NCBI GenBank assembly: GCA_024304875.1
Contig: JAMWZF010000084.1
Coordinates: forward strand, 1-10,757
DNA: 10,757 bases
Direction of reading: 5' to 3'
Source of the DNA: Paracoccaceae bacterium
GTDB lineage: Bacteria > Pseudomonadota > Alphaproteobacteria > Rhodobacterales > Rhodobacteraceae
Below, piece after piece: positions 1-5,954 of this stretch. The notes under the pieces were generated by a model. The model was not told where the DNA came from. It searched no databases and was given only the letters and a program-made list of their open reading frames with translations. Made by a program: the position numbers and the translations under genes. How positions within the stretch are numbered: the first letter of the stretch is position 1; each line of letters starts with the position of its first letter.

Positions 1-80
1 CCGCGCTCCTGCTTCATTCTGGCCCGAAAACGCATGTCGGAACGCCGCCACCCCGCGGTCCGCCGGTCAGACGCCCCGAT

Positions 81-1676
81 TCAGAGCCCGTGCGCCTTGA
101 GGACCGCCACCAGCGCCGCGGTCGAGGCATCCTTGCCCTGCGCATCGCCGCTCTCCACCACCGGGCCGAGGGCCGTAGCCAGCTCCTTGCCCAGCTCGAC
201 CCCCCACTGGTCATAGGAATTGATCCCAAGGACCGCCCCCTCGACGAAGACCCGGTGTTCGTAAAGCGCCACGATCATCCCGAGGATCTCGGGCGTCAGC
301 TGCGGATAGGTCAGGGTGACCGAGGGGCGGTTGCCGGGAAAGACCCGGTGCGCCGCCTGCCGCTCCAGCTCGGCGCCCTCGAACTTGCCCGCCACCTTCT
401 CACGCGCCTCGTCCAGCGTCCGCCCTCGCATCAGCGCCTCGGACTGGGCCAGGCAATTGGCGACCAGAAGCAGATGCTGGTGGTGCAGGTCGTCCTCGTG
501 GCCCCGCGCGGCGACGAGGAATTCGCAGGGCACCACTTGCGTCCCCTGGTGGATCAGCTGGTAGAAGGCGTGCTGGCCGTTGGTCCCCGGCTCGCCCCAG
601 ACCACCGGGCCCGAGGTCTCGACCGGGGCGCCCTCCATCGTCACGCCCTTGCCGTTGCTCTCCATCTCGAGCTGCTGAAGGTACGCCGGCAGCCGGGCCA
701 GCCGGTTGTCGTAGGGGAGGACCGCGCGGGTCGGATAGCCGCAGACCTGGTTGTGCCAGATGCCCACCAGAGCCATGAGCGCCGGCATGTTCTCGCGCCA
801 CTCCGCCGCGCGGAAATGCCGGTCCATCGCCTGCCCGCCACGCAGGAAGGCGCGGAAGGCCTCGGGCCCCACGGCGATCATCAGCGGCAGGCCGATCGGC
901 CCCCACATGGAATAGCGCCCGCCCACCCAGTCCTCGAACCCGAAGACGCGGGAGGGCGCGATCCCGAAGTCCGCCGTCTTGTCGAGGGCCGAGGAGAGGG
1001 CGGCGAACTGCGCCCCGGTGTCGTTCACCGCCTCGCCCATCCAGGCCTTGGCCGTGCGGGCGTTGGTCATCGTCTCGATGGTGGTGAAGGTCTTGGAGGC
1101 GACGATCACGAGCGTCGTCGCCGGGTCGCAGGCCCGCAGCGCATCGGCGATGTCGGCCGGGTCCACGTTCGACACGAAGTGGCAGCGCGGCCCGTCGTGG
1201 TAGGGCGCGAGGGCGATGGCGCCCATCTTGGGGCCGAGGTCGGACCCGCCGATCCCGATGTTGATGACATCGGTGATCTTCCCGCCCTGGCCTTTGAAGC
1301 TGCCGTCCCGCACCGCCCCCGCGAACTCCGCCATCCGGTCCAGCGTCTTCAGCACCCCCGGCATGACGTCCGTGCCGTCCACCGTGACCGGCCCGCCGTC
1401 GATGTTGCGCAGCGCCGTGTGCAGGACGGCCCGCCCCTCGGTCTCGTTGATCGGCTGGCCGGTGAACATGGCCTCGCGTTTCTCGGCCACGCCGGTGGCC
1501 TCCAGCAGGCCGATCAGGTCCTGCAGCGTCTCCGCGTCGATGTTCGTCTTGGCGAAATCCAGCCGCAGGCCGCCGACCGTGGTCGCGAAGGTCTCCATCC
1601 GCCCCGGCTCGGCCAGAAGGTCCTCGATCCGGCGGTCCCGAGCCGCCTCGGCCCTGGCCTTCAGTGCGTCCCACAT
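81..1676 (-). CDS. pgi: Glucose-6-phosphate isomerase
   Basis: Cytoplasmic enzyme that interconverts glucose-6-phosphate and fructose-6-phosphate, linking the Entner-Doudoroff/pentose phosphate entry to gluconeogenesis. The 531-residue product has the usual bacterial PGI length. Visible family signatures are NIGIGGSDLGP (139-149), GGRYSMWGPIGLP (252-264) and the C-terminal block GINSYDQWGVELGK (484-497). The expected catalytic residues are present: Glu339 in MESNGK, His369 in GQHAFYQ, and Lys497. I chose the ATG at 1676 because the protein then starts MWDALK like its relatives and an AAGGAG ribosome site (1683-1688) lies seven bases upstream; the open frame upstream of it runs through regulatory DNA. 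In relatives pgi directly follows zwf and pgl; here it is separated from pgl by two plus-strand genes, so it must have its own promoter, and a LacI-type half-palindromic operator lies 27 bases upstream. Very confident. Confidence 0.98.
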   Translation of the reverse strand: MWDALKARAEAARDRRIEDLLAEPGRMETFATTVGGLRLDFAKTNIDAETLQDLIGLLEATGVAEKREAMFTGQPINETEGRAVLHTALRNIDGGPVTVDGTDVMPGVLKTLDRMAEFAGAVRDGSFKGQGGKITDVINIGIGGSDLGPKMGAIALAPYHDGPRCHFVSNVDPADIADALRACDPATTLVIVASKTFTTIETMTNARTAKAWMGEAVNDTGAQFAALSSALDKTADFGIAPSRVFGFEDWVGGRYSMWGPIGLPLMIAVGPEAFRAFLRGGQAMDRHFRAAEWRENMPALMALVGIWHNQVCGYPTRAVLPYDNRLARLPAYLQQLEMESNGKGVTMEGAPVETSGPVVWGEPGTNGQHAFYQLIHQGTQVVPCEFLVAARGHEDDLHHQHLLLVANCLAQSEALMRGRTLDEAREKVAGKFEGAELERQAAHRVFPGNRPSVTLTYPQLTPEILGMIVALYEHRVFVEGAVLGINSYDQWGVELGKELATALGPVVESGDAQGKDASTAALVAVLKAHGL

Positions 1677-1703
1677 GGCTCTCTCCTTTGCGGCTGGTCC
1701 GCC

Positions 1704-1715
1704 GTTACCGCTAGC
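1704..1715. promoter_or_regulatory. Degenerate LacI-type operator upstream of pgi
   Basis: GTTACCGCTAGC matches the perfect palindrome in front of zwf (GTTAGCGCTAAC) at 10 of 12 positions and overlaps a second small palindrome, CCGCTAGCGG (1708-1717). It lies 27 bases upstream of the pgi start codon. Inference: a shared sugar-phosphate-responsive LacI-family regulator binds both sites. The regulator is not encoded in this window, so this is a position-and-similarity call only. Confidence 0.5.
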
Positions 1716-1748
1716 GGACTCCCGGCTCTTTCGCAACGCGCGGGATCG

Positions 1749-1764
1749 GCAACCATAGGGTTGC
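1749..1764. promoter_or_regulatory. ArsR-type operator 1 (GCAACC-N4-GGTTGC)
   Basis: A perfect 6+6 inverted repeat, GCAACC-ATAG-GGTTGC, lies between the divergent pgi and SRPBCC-arsR genes. Its right arm overlaps the candidate -35 hexamer (TTGCAA) of the plus-strand promoter. Winged-helix ArsR dimers bind short inverted repeats of this kind and are usually autoregulatory, so the neighbouring ArsR-type protein is the obvious ligand (inference). Confidence 0.65.
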
Positions 1765-1788
1765 AAATTCCGACGCCGGGCATATAAG
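1761..1788 (+). promoter_or_regulatory. Candidate promoter of the SRPBCC-arsR pair
   Basis: TTGCAA (1761-1766) and TATAAG (1783-1788) are separated by 16 bases and match the sigma-70 hexamers at 4/6 and 5/6 positions. Transcription would begin near 1795, inside the second operator copy, leaving a very short leader. The -35 overlaps operator 1 and the last base of the -10 is the first base of operator 2, the geometry expected of a self-repressed promoter. Confidence 0.55.
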
Positions 1789-1803
1789 CAACCAAACGGT
1801 TGC
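1788..1803. promoter_or_regulatory. ArsR-type operator 2 (GCAACC-N4-GGTTGC)
   Basis: Second perfect copy of the inverted repeat, GCAACC-AAAC-GGTTGC, with its centre 39 bases from that of operator 1. The arms are identical to operator 1 while the 4-base centre differs, which argues that the arms are under selection. It covers the predicted transcription start of the SRPBCC-arsR pair. Confidence 0.65.
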
Positions 1804-1809
1804 ATGAAT

Positions 1810-1813
1810 GGAG
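1810..1813 (+). promoter_or_regulatory. Ribosome site deciding the SRPBCC start
   Basis: GGAG lies six bases before the ATG at 1820. The earlier in-frame ATG at 1808 has no purine-rich stretch before it (it is preceded by operator 2), so the downstream start is preferred. Confidence 0.5.
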
Positions 1814-1819
1814 CCCCGA

Positions 1820-2269
1820 ATGGACAAGGTCACCCGCGACACCACCCTGCCCGTCCCGCCCGAGCGGGCCTGGGCGGCGATCACCGATCACGAGGCGTTC
1901 GGCACATGGTTCCGGGCGCGGCTGGACCAACCTTTCGCCCTTGGAACGGTCAGCCAGGGCGAGGTCTTCGACGGCGACGGCAACGCCTACCCCTTCTGGG
2001 TCCGCGTCACCCGGATGGACGCGCCCGAGGTCTTCGCCTTCGAATGGCCCATCGTCGAGACCGCGACGCCCGAAGACCCGGCGGCGGGCACCTGCACCAC
2101 CGTGACCTTCACCCTGGCACCCCATGAGAAGGGCAGCCATCTGACGATCACCGAAGAGGGGTTCGACACCCTGAACCTGCCCGAAAGCGCCCGGGCCGAC
2201 TGGCGCCGCCAGAACGCCAGGGGCTGGGAAATCCAGTGCCGCCAGCTGCGAGAGCACCTTGGCGGGTGA
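1820..2269 (+). CDS. SRPBCC/AHSA1-family protein paired with an ArsR repressor
   Basis: A 149-residue START/SRPBCC-fold protein of the AHSA1 (activator of Hsp90 ATPase-like) type, presumably cytosolic. Recognisable features are the N-terminal strand and helix VTRDTTLPVPPERAWAAITD (4-23), the strand-rich middle ending EGFDTL (113-118), and the C-terminal helix containing GWEIQC (135-140). This fold encloses a hydrophobic ligand pocket, but the ligand and any enzymatic activity are unknown. Such proteins are very often encoded next to a small ArsR-type regulator, as here: the arsR start overlaps this gene's stop by 11 bases, indicating translational coupling. The pair is likely self-repressed through two operators upstream. 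The ATG at 1808 would add four residues; 1820 has the better ribosome site and matches the usual MDKV-type beginning. Confidence 0.88.
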   Translation: MDKVTRDTTLPVPPERAWAAITDHEAFGTWFRARLDQPFALGTVSQGEVFDGDGNAYPFWVRVTRMDAPEVFAFEWPIVETATPEDPAAGTCTTVTFTLAPHEKGSHLTITEEGFDTLNLPESARADWRRQNARGWEIQCRQLREHLGG

Positions 2270-2576
2270 TGCGCGCGCCCTCGCCCCGGTCTTCGCCGCC
2301 CTTGGCGACCCGACCCGGCTCGAACTGCTGGAGCGGCTCTCGGCCGGGCCGATGCCGATGGGCCAGCTGGCCGAGGGACTGCCCTTCACGCGGCAGGCGG
2401 TAGCCAAGCATGTGAAGGTGCTGGAAAGTGCCGGCCTCGTCACCCTGGACCGGGAGGGCCGGATCACCCGCGCCGCTGTCCGGCCCGAGGCGCTGGGGCC
2501 CGCGCGGGCCTACCTCGAAGAGGTCGGCGCGCTCTGGGAGGACGCCCTCGCCCGGCTAAAGGACCACCTGTCCTAG
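2259..2576 (+). CDS. ArsR-type winged-helix repressor, cysteine-free
   Basis: A 105-residue DNA-binding protein of the ArsR/SmtB fold. VFAALGDPTRLELLERL (11-27) is the typical first helix pair, FTRQAVAKHVKVLESAGLV (43-61) is the helix-turn-helix with recognition helix, and 62-74 forms the wing. There is no cysteine at all, so the arsenic/cadmium sites of classical ArsR/SmtB are absent; this is the subclass that travels with SRPBCC proteins and whose inducer is generally unknown. The start is a TTG at 2259 overlapping the end of the SRPBCC gene; no in-frame ATG or GTG lies nearby. It probably binds the GCAACC-N4-GGTTGC sites upstream of the pair. Its stop codon shares the palindrome CTAG with the convergent pgl stop codon. 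Confidence 0.9.
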   Translation: MAGDARALAPVFAALGDPTRLELLERLSAGPMPMGQLAEGLPFTRQAVAKHVKVLESAGLVTLDREGRITRAAVRPEALGPARAYLEEVGALWEDALARLKDHLS

Positions 2577-3244
2577 CTTTCGGCCCAGTGCACCACCGAT
2601 CCCTTGAGGATCGCGGCGACCGGCGCCTCTTCGGGCGGCAGGCCGCGGGCGCGCTCCAGCGCCTCGCGCTTCTCGGTTCCGGTGATGACGATGTGGCGGC
2701 TCATCGCGCCCCGCAGGACCGAGGCCGAAAGCGTGATCCGCGGCTCCGGCGCGCCGGGGGCCCGCATGGCGACGAGGGGGTCCGAGGTGGTCAGAGCCTC
2801 CTCCAGCCGATCGGCGCCGGGAAAGAGGCTGGCGGTGTGCATGTCCGCGCCCATGCCAAGCAGGCAGACGGTCAGCGGCAGGGCGGCGCTTACTGCCTCG
2901 GCCAGCTTCGCAAGGCTCTCCTCCGGCTCGGGCGTATCGGCGTAGAGCGGAATGTAGGTCGCCTCCGCAGCCCTCTCGGTCAGGAGGCGCTGGCGGATCA
3001 GGCCGGTGTTCGACCGTTCGCTGTCCTCGGGCACCCAGCGCTCGTCGGTCAGCATCACGTCGACGCGGGACCAGTCGAGCTGGGTGCCGCAGAGGCTGTC
3101 GAAGATCGGCCCGGGCGTGGTGCCGCCGGGCACGGCGAGGCTGACGCGGTCCTCGTGTCCGAGGGCCGAGCGCAACTGGCTCGCGATCTGGTCCGCCAGA
3201 TCCATCATCATCATCTCGGCGTCGGGATATTCGATCAGTTCCAT
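2573..3244 (-). CDS. pgl: 6-phosphogluconolactonase
   Basis: Hydrolyses 6-phosphogluconolactone to 6-phosphogluconate, the step after Zwf, in the cytoplasm. The 223-residue length is normal for the DevB/Pgl family. Motifs seen are VPGGTTP (38-44), TDERWVPEDSERSN (66-79) and LLGMGADMHTASLFPG (128-143, where many family members have Gly instead of Met135), all of which line the sugar-phosphate site. The start ATG at 3244 is preceded by a purine-rich AAGGAAGG. Residues 11-14 are four consecutive Met codons, so an internal start is conceivable. It follows zwf after a 116-base spacer with strong hairpins and is probably co-transcribed with it. The 3' end converges with arsR and overlaps it by four bases. 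Confidence 0.97.
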   Translation of the reverse strand: MELIEYPDAEMMMMDLADQIASQLRSALGHEDRVSLAVPGGTTPGPIFDSLCGTQLDWSRVDVMLTDERWVPEDSERSNTGLIRQRLLTERAAEATYIPLYADTPEPEESLAKLAEAVSAALPLTVCLLGMGADMHTASLFPGADRLEEALTTSDPLVAMRAPGAPEPRITLSASVLRGAMSRHIVITGTEKREALERARGLPPEEAPVAAILKGSVVHWAES

Positions 3245-3275
3245 CTCGTGCCTTCCTTGGGCATCGGGCCAACAG

Positions 3276-3291
3276 GGCCCTGCGCAGGGCC
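3276..3291. repeat. 16-bp perfect palindrome in the zwf-pgl spacer
   Basis: GGCCCTGCGCAGGGCC is a perfect palindrome 32 bases upstream of the pgl start. In RNA it would form a short GC-rich hairpin. No U-tract follows, so a full terminator is unlikely; RNA processing or differential stability of the zwf and pgl portions is possible (inference). Confidence 0.5.
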
Positions 3292-3302
3292 GTGGGTCAA
3301 GA

Positions 3303-3337
3303 CCACCTCACCCACAGATGGGCCGCCGGTGAGGTGG
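3303..3337. repeat. Inverted repeat downstream of zwf
   Basis: CCACCTCACC (3303-3312) and GGTGAGGTGG (3328-3337) are exact inverse complements with a 15-base loop. A shorter hairpin GGGTT-TC-AACCC (3336-3347) abuts it, between it and the zwf stop. Together with the palindrome at 3276-3291 this gives three potential stem-loops in the 116-base zwf-pgl spacer. There is no U-run; partial termination or mRNA-end stabilisation are the likely options. Confidence 0.5.
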
Positions 3338-3360
3338 GTTTCAACCCGCCCCCGCCAGGC

Positions 3361-4815
3361 CTAGACCTTGATGTCGCGCCAGCGGCGCCCGTCGCGGTGC
3401 ATCAGCATCTGCGAATCCTCCGGGCCGGTCGATCCCGGCTCGTAGAGCTTGGGCACGTCGCCCCGCGCCTGCCAGCCCTCGATGATCGGATCGGTCCAGG
3501 CCCAGGCGGCCTCCACCTCGTCGCCGCGCATGAAGAGGGTCTGATTGCCCCGGATCACGTCCATGATCAGGCGCTCGTAGGCGTCGGGCAGATCCACCTC
3601 CTCGGCGTCCACCGCATCGGCAAAGGTCATGTCCAGCGGCACGTCGATCAGCCGCATGCCGCCCGGCCCCGGCTCCTTGATCGTCACCTGCAGGTCGATC
3701 CCCTCGTTCGGTTGCAGGCGGATCGACAGGATGTTGCGGTGCCGGCTCTCGTCGCCGGGAAAGATCGAATGGCCGAGGTCCTTGAACACCACGTCGATCG
3801 TGCTGGTCCGCCCCTTCAGCCGCTTGCCCGTGCGCATGTAGAAGGGCACGCCGGCCCAGCGCCAGTTGTCGATATGGGTGCGCAGCGCGATGAAGCTCTC
3901 GGTGTGCGAGCGCGGGTTCTCCACGTCCTCGCGGTAGGAGGGGCCGTCCTCGTCGGCCTCGTACTGGCCGCGGACGAGGTGGTGGTAGTCGACAGGGCGC
4001 AGGGCCCGGATCACCTTCAGCTTCTCGTCCCGGACGGCATCGGCGTCGAAGTTGTTCGGCGGCTCCATCGCGATCAGGCAGAGAAGCTGCATCAGGTGGT
4101 TCTGCACCATGTCCCGCATGGCGCCCGACTTGTCATAGTACCCGCCCCGGCCGCCGACGCCCACGGTCTCGGCCACGGTGATCTGGATGTGGTCGACGTA
4201 GTGGGAGTTCCACAGAGGCTCGAACAGGACGTTGCCGAAACGGACGGCCATCAGGTTCTGGACCGTCTCCTTCCCGAGGTAGTGGTCGATCCGGTAGATC
4301 TGGCTCTCGTCGAAGTGCTTGGCGAGGTCCTGGTTCAACTCCCGCGCCGAGGCGAGGTCGCGGCCGAAGGGTTTCTCCACGACGACCCGGTCGTCGGGCT
4401 GGGTGATGCCGTGTTTGTGCAGCCTCTCGGCAAGGTCGTCGAAGAGGCTGGGGCCGACCGAGAAGTAGAAGGCGCGGATCACGTCCTTGCGGAGGAGTTC
4501 CTTGAGGTCCGGCCAGCCGCCATCGCCCGTTGCGTCGATCTCGACGTAATGCAGGCTGCACATGAACCGGTCCATGCAGGCGGTGTCCTTCGACACCTTG
4601 GGATCGAACTCCTCGATCGCCTCGGCAATCATCTTGCGGTAGGCGTCGTCGTCCATCTCGGACCTTGCGGCGCCGATGATGCGGGCGCCCTCGGGCATCT
4701 GGCCGGCGAGGCAGCGGCGGCAGAGCCCGGGGAGGATCTTGCGCCGGGCGAGGTCGCCCGTGCCCCCGAAGATGACGAGGTCGAAGCTGTCGACCGGAAT
4801 CGTGCGTGCCGCCAT
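3361..4815 (-). CDS. zwf: Glucose-6-phosphate 1-dehydrogenase
   Basis: Oxidises glucose-6-phosphate to 6-phosphogluconolactone with NADP (or NAD), committing sugar to the Entner-Doudoroff and oxidative pentose phosphate routes. The 484-residue protein has full family length. The N-terminal nucleotide-binding fold carries FGGTGDLARRK (16-26); VEKPFGRDL (146-154) and the active-site block RIDHYLGKE (175-183) follow. Asp177, His178 and His240 correspond to the catalytic residues of well-studied family members. Start ATG at 4815 has a very strong ribosome site, AGGAGGT (4821-4827). Only 32 bases separate it from the upstream ureohydrolase gene, and that gap contains a perfect LacI-type palindrome, so zwf may be read both from an operator-controlled promoter and by read-through. 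pgl follows downstream. Confidence 0.98.
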   Translation of the reverse strand: MAARTIPVDSFDLVIFGGTGDLARRKILPGLCRRCLAGQMPEGARIIGAARSEMDDDAYRKMIAEAIEEFDPKVSKDTACMDRFMCSLHYVEIDATGDGGWPDLKELLRKDVIRAFYFSVGPSLFDDLAERLHKHGITQPDDRVVVEKPFGRDLASARELNQDLAKHFDESQIYRIDHYLGKETVQNLMAVRFGNVLFEPLWNSHYVDHIQITVAETVGVGGRGGYYDKSGAMRDMVQNHLMQLLCLIAMEPPNNFDADAVRDEKLKVIRALRPVDYHHLVRGQYEADEDGPSYREDVENPRSHTESFIALRTHIDNWRWAGVPFYMRTGKRLKGRTSTIDVVFKDLGHSIFPGDESRHRNILSIRLQPNEGIDLQVTIKEPGPGGMRLIDVPLDMTFADAVDAEEVDLPDAYERLIMDVIRGNQTLFMRGDEVEAAWAWTDPIIEGWQARGDVPKLYEPGSTGPEDSQMLMHRDGRRWRDIKV

Positions 4816-4836
4816 GGGTCACCTCCTGCGGGCGTC

Positions 4837-4848
4837 GTTAGCGCTAAC
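4837..4848. promoter_or_regulatory. Perfect LacI-type operator upstream of zwf
   Basis: GTTAGCGCTAAC is a perfect 12-bp palindrome with the central CG typical of LacI-family operators, placed 21 bases upstream of the zwf start codon and nine bases upstream of its ribosome site. Its last base is the first base of the ureohydrolase stop complement. A TTGACT (-35-like, 4850-4855) lies immediately upstream, but the matching -10 position is poor. In Rhodobacter the LacI-family regulator CceR controls these central carbon genes; assigning this site to CceR is inference. Confidence 0.65.
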
Positions 4849-5822
4849 TAGTCAACCTCGGCCGCGCTGTCCAGCGACGGGACCATGACGCAGAGCAGCT
4901 CGAAGAGGATCGAGGCGGCGAGCCAGGCCGTGGTCCCGCCCAGGTCGAAGGGGGGCGAGACCTCGACGAGGTCGGCGCCGACGATGTCGAGGCCGGCCAG
5001 GGTCCGCACGACCGAGACCGCCTCGAAGGCGTTCGGACCGCCGACCTCGGGCGTGCCGGTGCCGGGGGCGAAGGCGGGGTCGACGAAGTCGATGTCGTAG
5101 CTGACGTAGGTCGGCCCGGTCCCGGCGATCTGCACCGCCTCGGCCATCACGTCGGTCCAGCCGCGGGCGAAGCATTCCTCGATCGGAATGACCCTTATGC
5201 CGTGAGCGCCGGCGAAGTCCCGGTCCTCCATGTCGTAGGCCGTGCCCCGGATGCCGATCTGCACGACGCGGGCGGGGTCCAGGAGGCCCTCCTCCACCGC
5301 GCAGCGGAAGGGCATCCCGTGGGTCAGATCGCTGCCGCCGAAGTAGCCCCGGTAGAGGTCGGTGTGGCTGTCGAAATGGACCATGCCGAGGGGGCGATCC
5401 TTCGCCAGCGCCCGCAGGACCGGCAGGCTGGTCAGATGATCGCCGCCGACCGTCAGGGGCCGGATGCCGGCGCCGCGAAGGTCCCCGTAGGCCGCTTCGA
5501 TCCGGGCGACGGTGTCGTTGACGTTCACCGGGTTCGGGCCCACATCGCCGAAGTCGGCGCAGCGGGCGGCCTCGAAGGGGCGCACGCCGGTGGCGCCGTT
5601 CTGCGCCCGGATCATGGTCGAGGCATCGCGGACCGCGCGCGGCCCATGCCGGGCGCCGGGGCGATTCGAGGTCCCGCCGTCCCAGGGCACGCCGACCAGG
5701 CCGACCTCGACCTCGCCGCGGCGGGGGTGGCCCAAGGGCACATGGGGCAGGCGCATGAAGGTCGGCACCCCGGCGAAGCGGGGCAGCTCCATGCCCGAGA
5801 CGGGAGTGAAGAAGTCGTCCAT
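4848..5822 (-). CDS. Ureohydrolase-family protein (agmatinase-like)
   Basis: A 324-residue member of the arginase/agmatinase superfamily, binuclear manganese hydrolases that release urea from guanidino compounds. Metal-binding motifs are complete: GGDH (126-129, His129), DSHTD (151-155: Asp151, His153, Asp155) and SYDIDFVDP (241-249: Asp243, Asp245). APGTGTPE (252-259) and VEVSPPFD (287-293 region, Glu287) are the expected C-terminal signatures, and THGMPFR (167-173) resembles the agmatinase/guanidinobutyrase/guanidinopropionase branch rather than true arginases. The substrate cannot be decided from sequence: agmatine, 4-guanidinobutyrate and 3-guanidinopropionate are all possible. No clear ribosome site precedes the ATG at 5822; Met11 (5792) is an alternative start. 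It lies directly upstream of zwf in the same direction, with no transporter or polyamine gene nearby. Confidence 0.92.
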   Translation of the reverse strand: MDDFFTPVSGMELPRFAGVPTFMRLPHVPLGHPRRGEVEVGLVGVPWDGGTSNRPGARHGPRAVRDASTMIRAQNGATGVRPFEAARCADFGDVGPNPVNVNDTVARIEAAYGDLRGAGIRPLTVGGDHLTSLPVLRALAKDRPLGMVHFDSHTDLYRGYFGGSDLTHGMPFRCAVEEGLLDPARVVQIGIRGTAYDMEDRDFAGAHGIRVIPIEECFARGWTDVMAEAVQIAGTGPTYVSYDIDFVDPAFAPGTGTPEVGGPNAFEAVSVVRTLAGLDIVGADLVEVSPPFDLGGTTAWLAASILFELLCVMVPSLDSAAEVD

Positions 5823-5926
5823 GGGCGAAGGCTAGGGGCGCGGCCCGCCTTCTGCAATCGCCGCCGCGCCCGAGGCCGAAGAACCCGCCAATCCCGCCTC
5901 TTTTCGCCCTGAAATACCTCGGGGGA

Positions 5927-5954
5927 GTCCCGCAGGGACGGGGGCAGCGCCCCC
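5927..5954 (-). terminator. Tandem hairpins at the 3' end of bfr
   Basis: Two adjacent stem-loops: GGGGGC-AGC-GCCCCC (5940-5954, touching the bfr stop codon) and GTCCC-GCA-GGGAC (5927-5939). On the minus strand they come immediately after the bfr coding region and are followed by CCCCGAGGTATTTCAGGGCG. There is no long U-run, so this would be a non-classical terminator. From memory, very similar G5C-type tandem hairpins followed by GGTATTT recur between genes of Rhodobacterales, making it also a candidate dispersed repeat. Confidence 0.55.

Noticed and set aside
1..35. Possible start of a minus-strand gene (ATG at 35 running off the left edge)
   Set aside because: Only 11 codons are visible, with no ribosome site; the stretch looks more like the intergenic GTATTT-type repeat. 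The 80 bases left of pgi hold nothing else I can support.
90..1787. Long plus-strand open frame (565 codons) opposite pgi
   Set aside because: Arg/His/Gly-rich composition with no recognisable domain; it is an antisense shadow of the well-supported pgi gene in high-GC DNA.
1677..1805. A 43-residue N-terminal extension of Pgi
   Set aside because: It would cover the operators and divergent promoter, while the ATG at 1676 has a good ribosome site and the family-typical start.
2259..2576. Arsenic- or metal-sensing role for the ArsR-type protein
   Set aside because: It contains no cysteine and no ELCVCDL-type metal site; no arsenic-resistance genes are nearby.
3292..4851. Long plus-strand open frame (519 codons) opposite zwf
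   Set aside because: Val/His/Gln/Leu-rich low-complexity translation mirroring zwf codons; no start context or domain.
5823..5926. Promoter for the ureohydrolase gene
   Set aside because: No convincing -35/-10 pair or ribosome site found upstream of 5822 on the minus strand.
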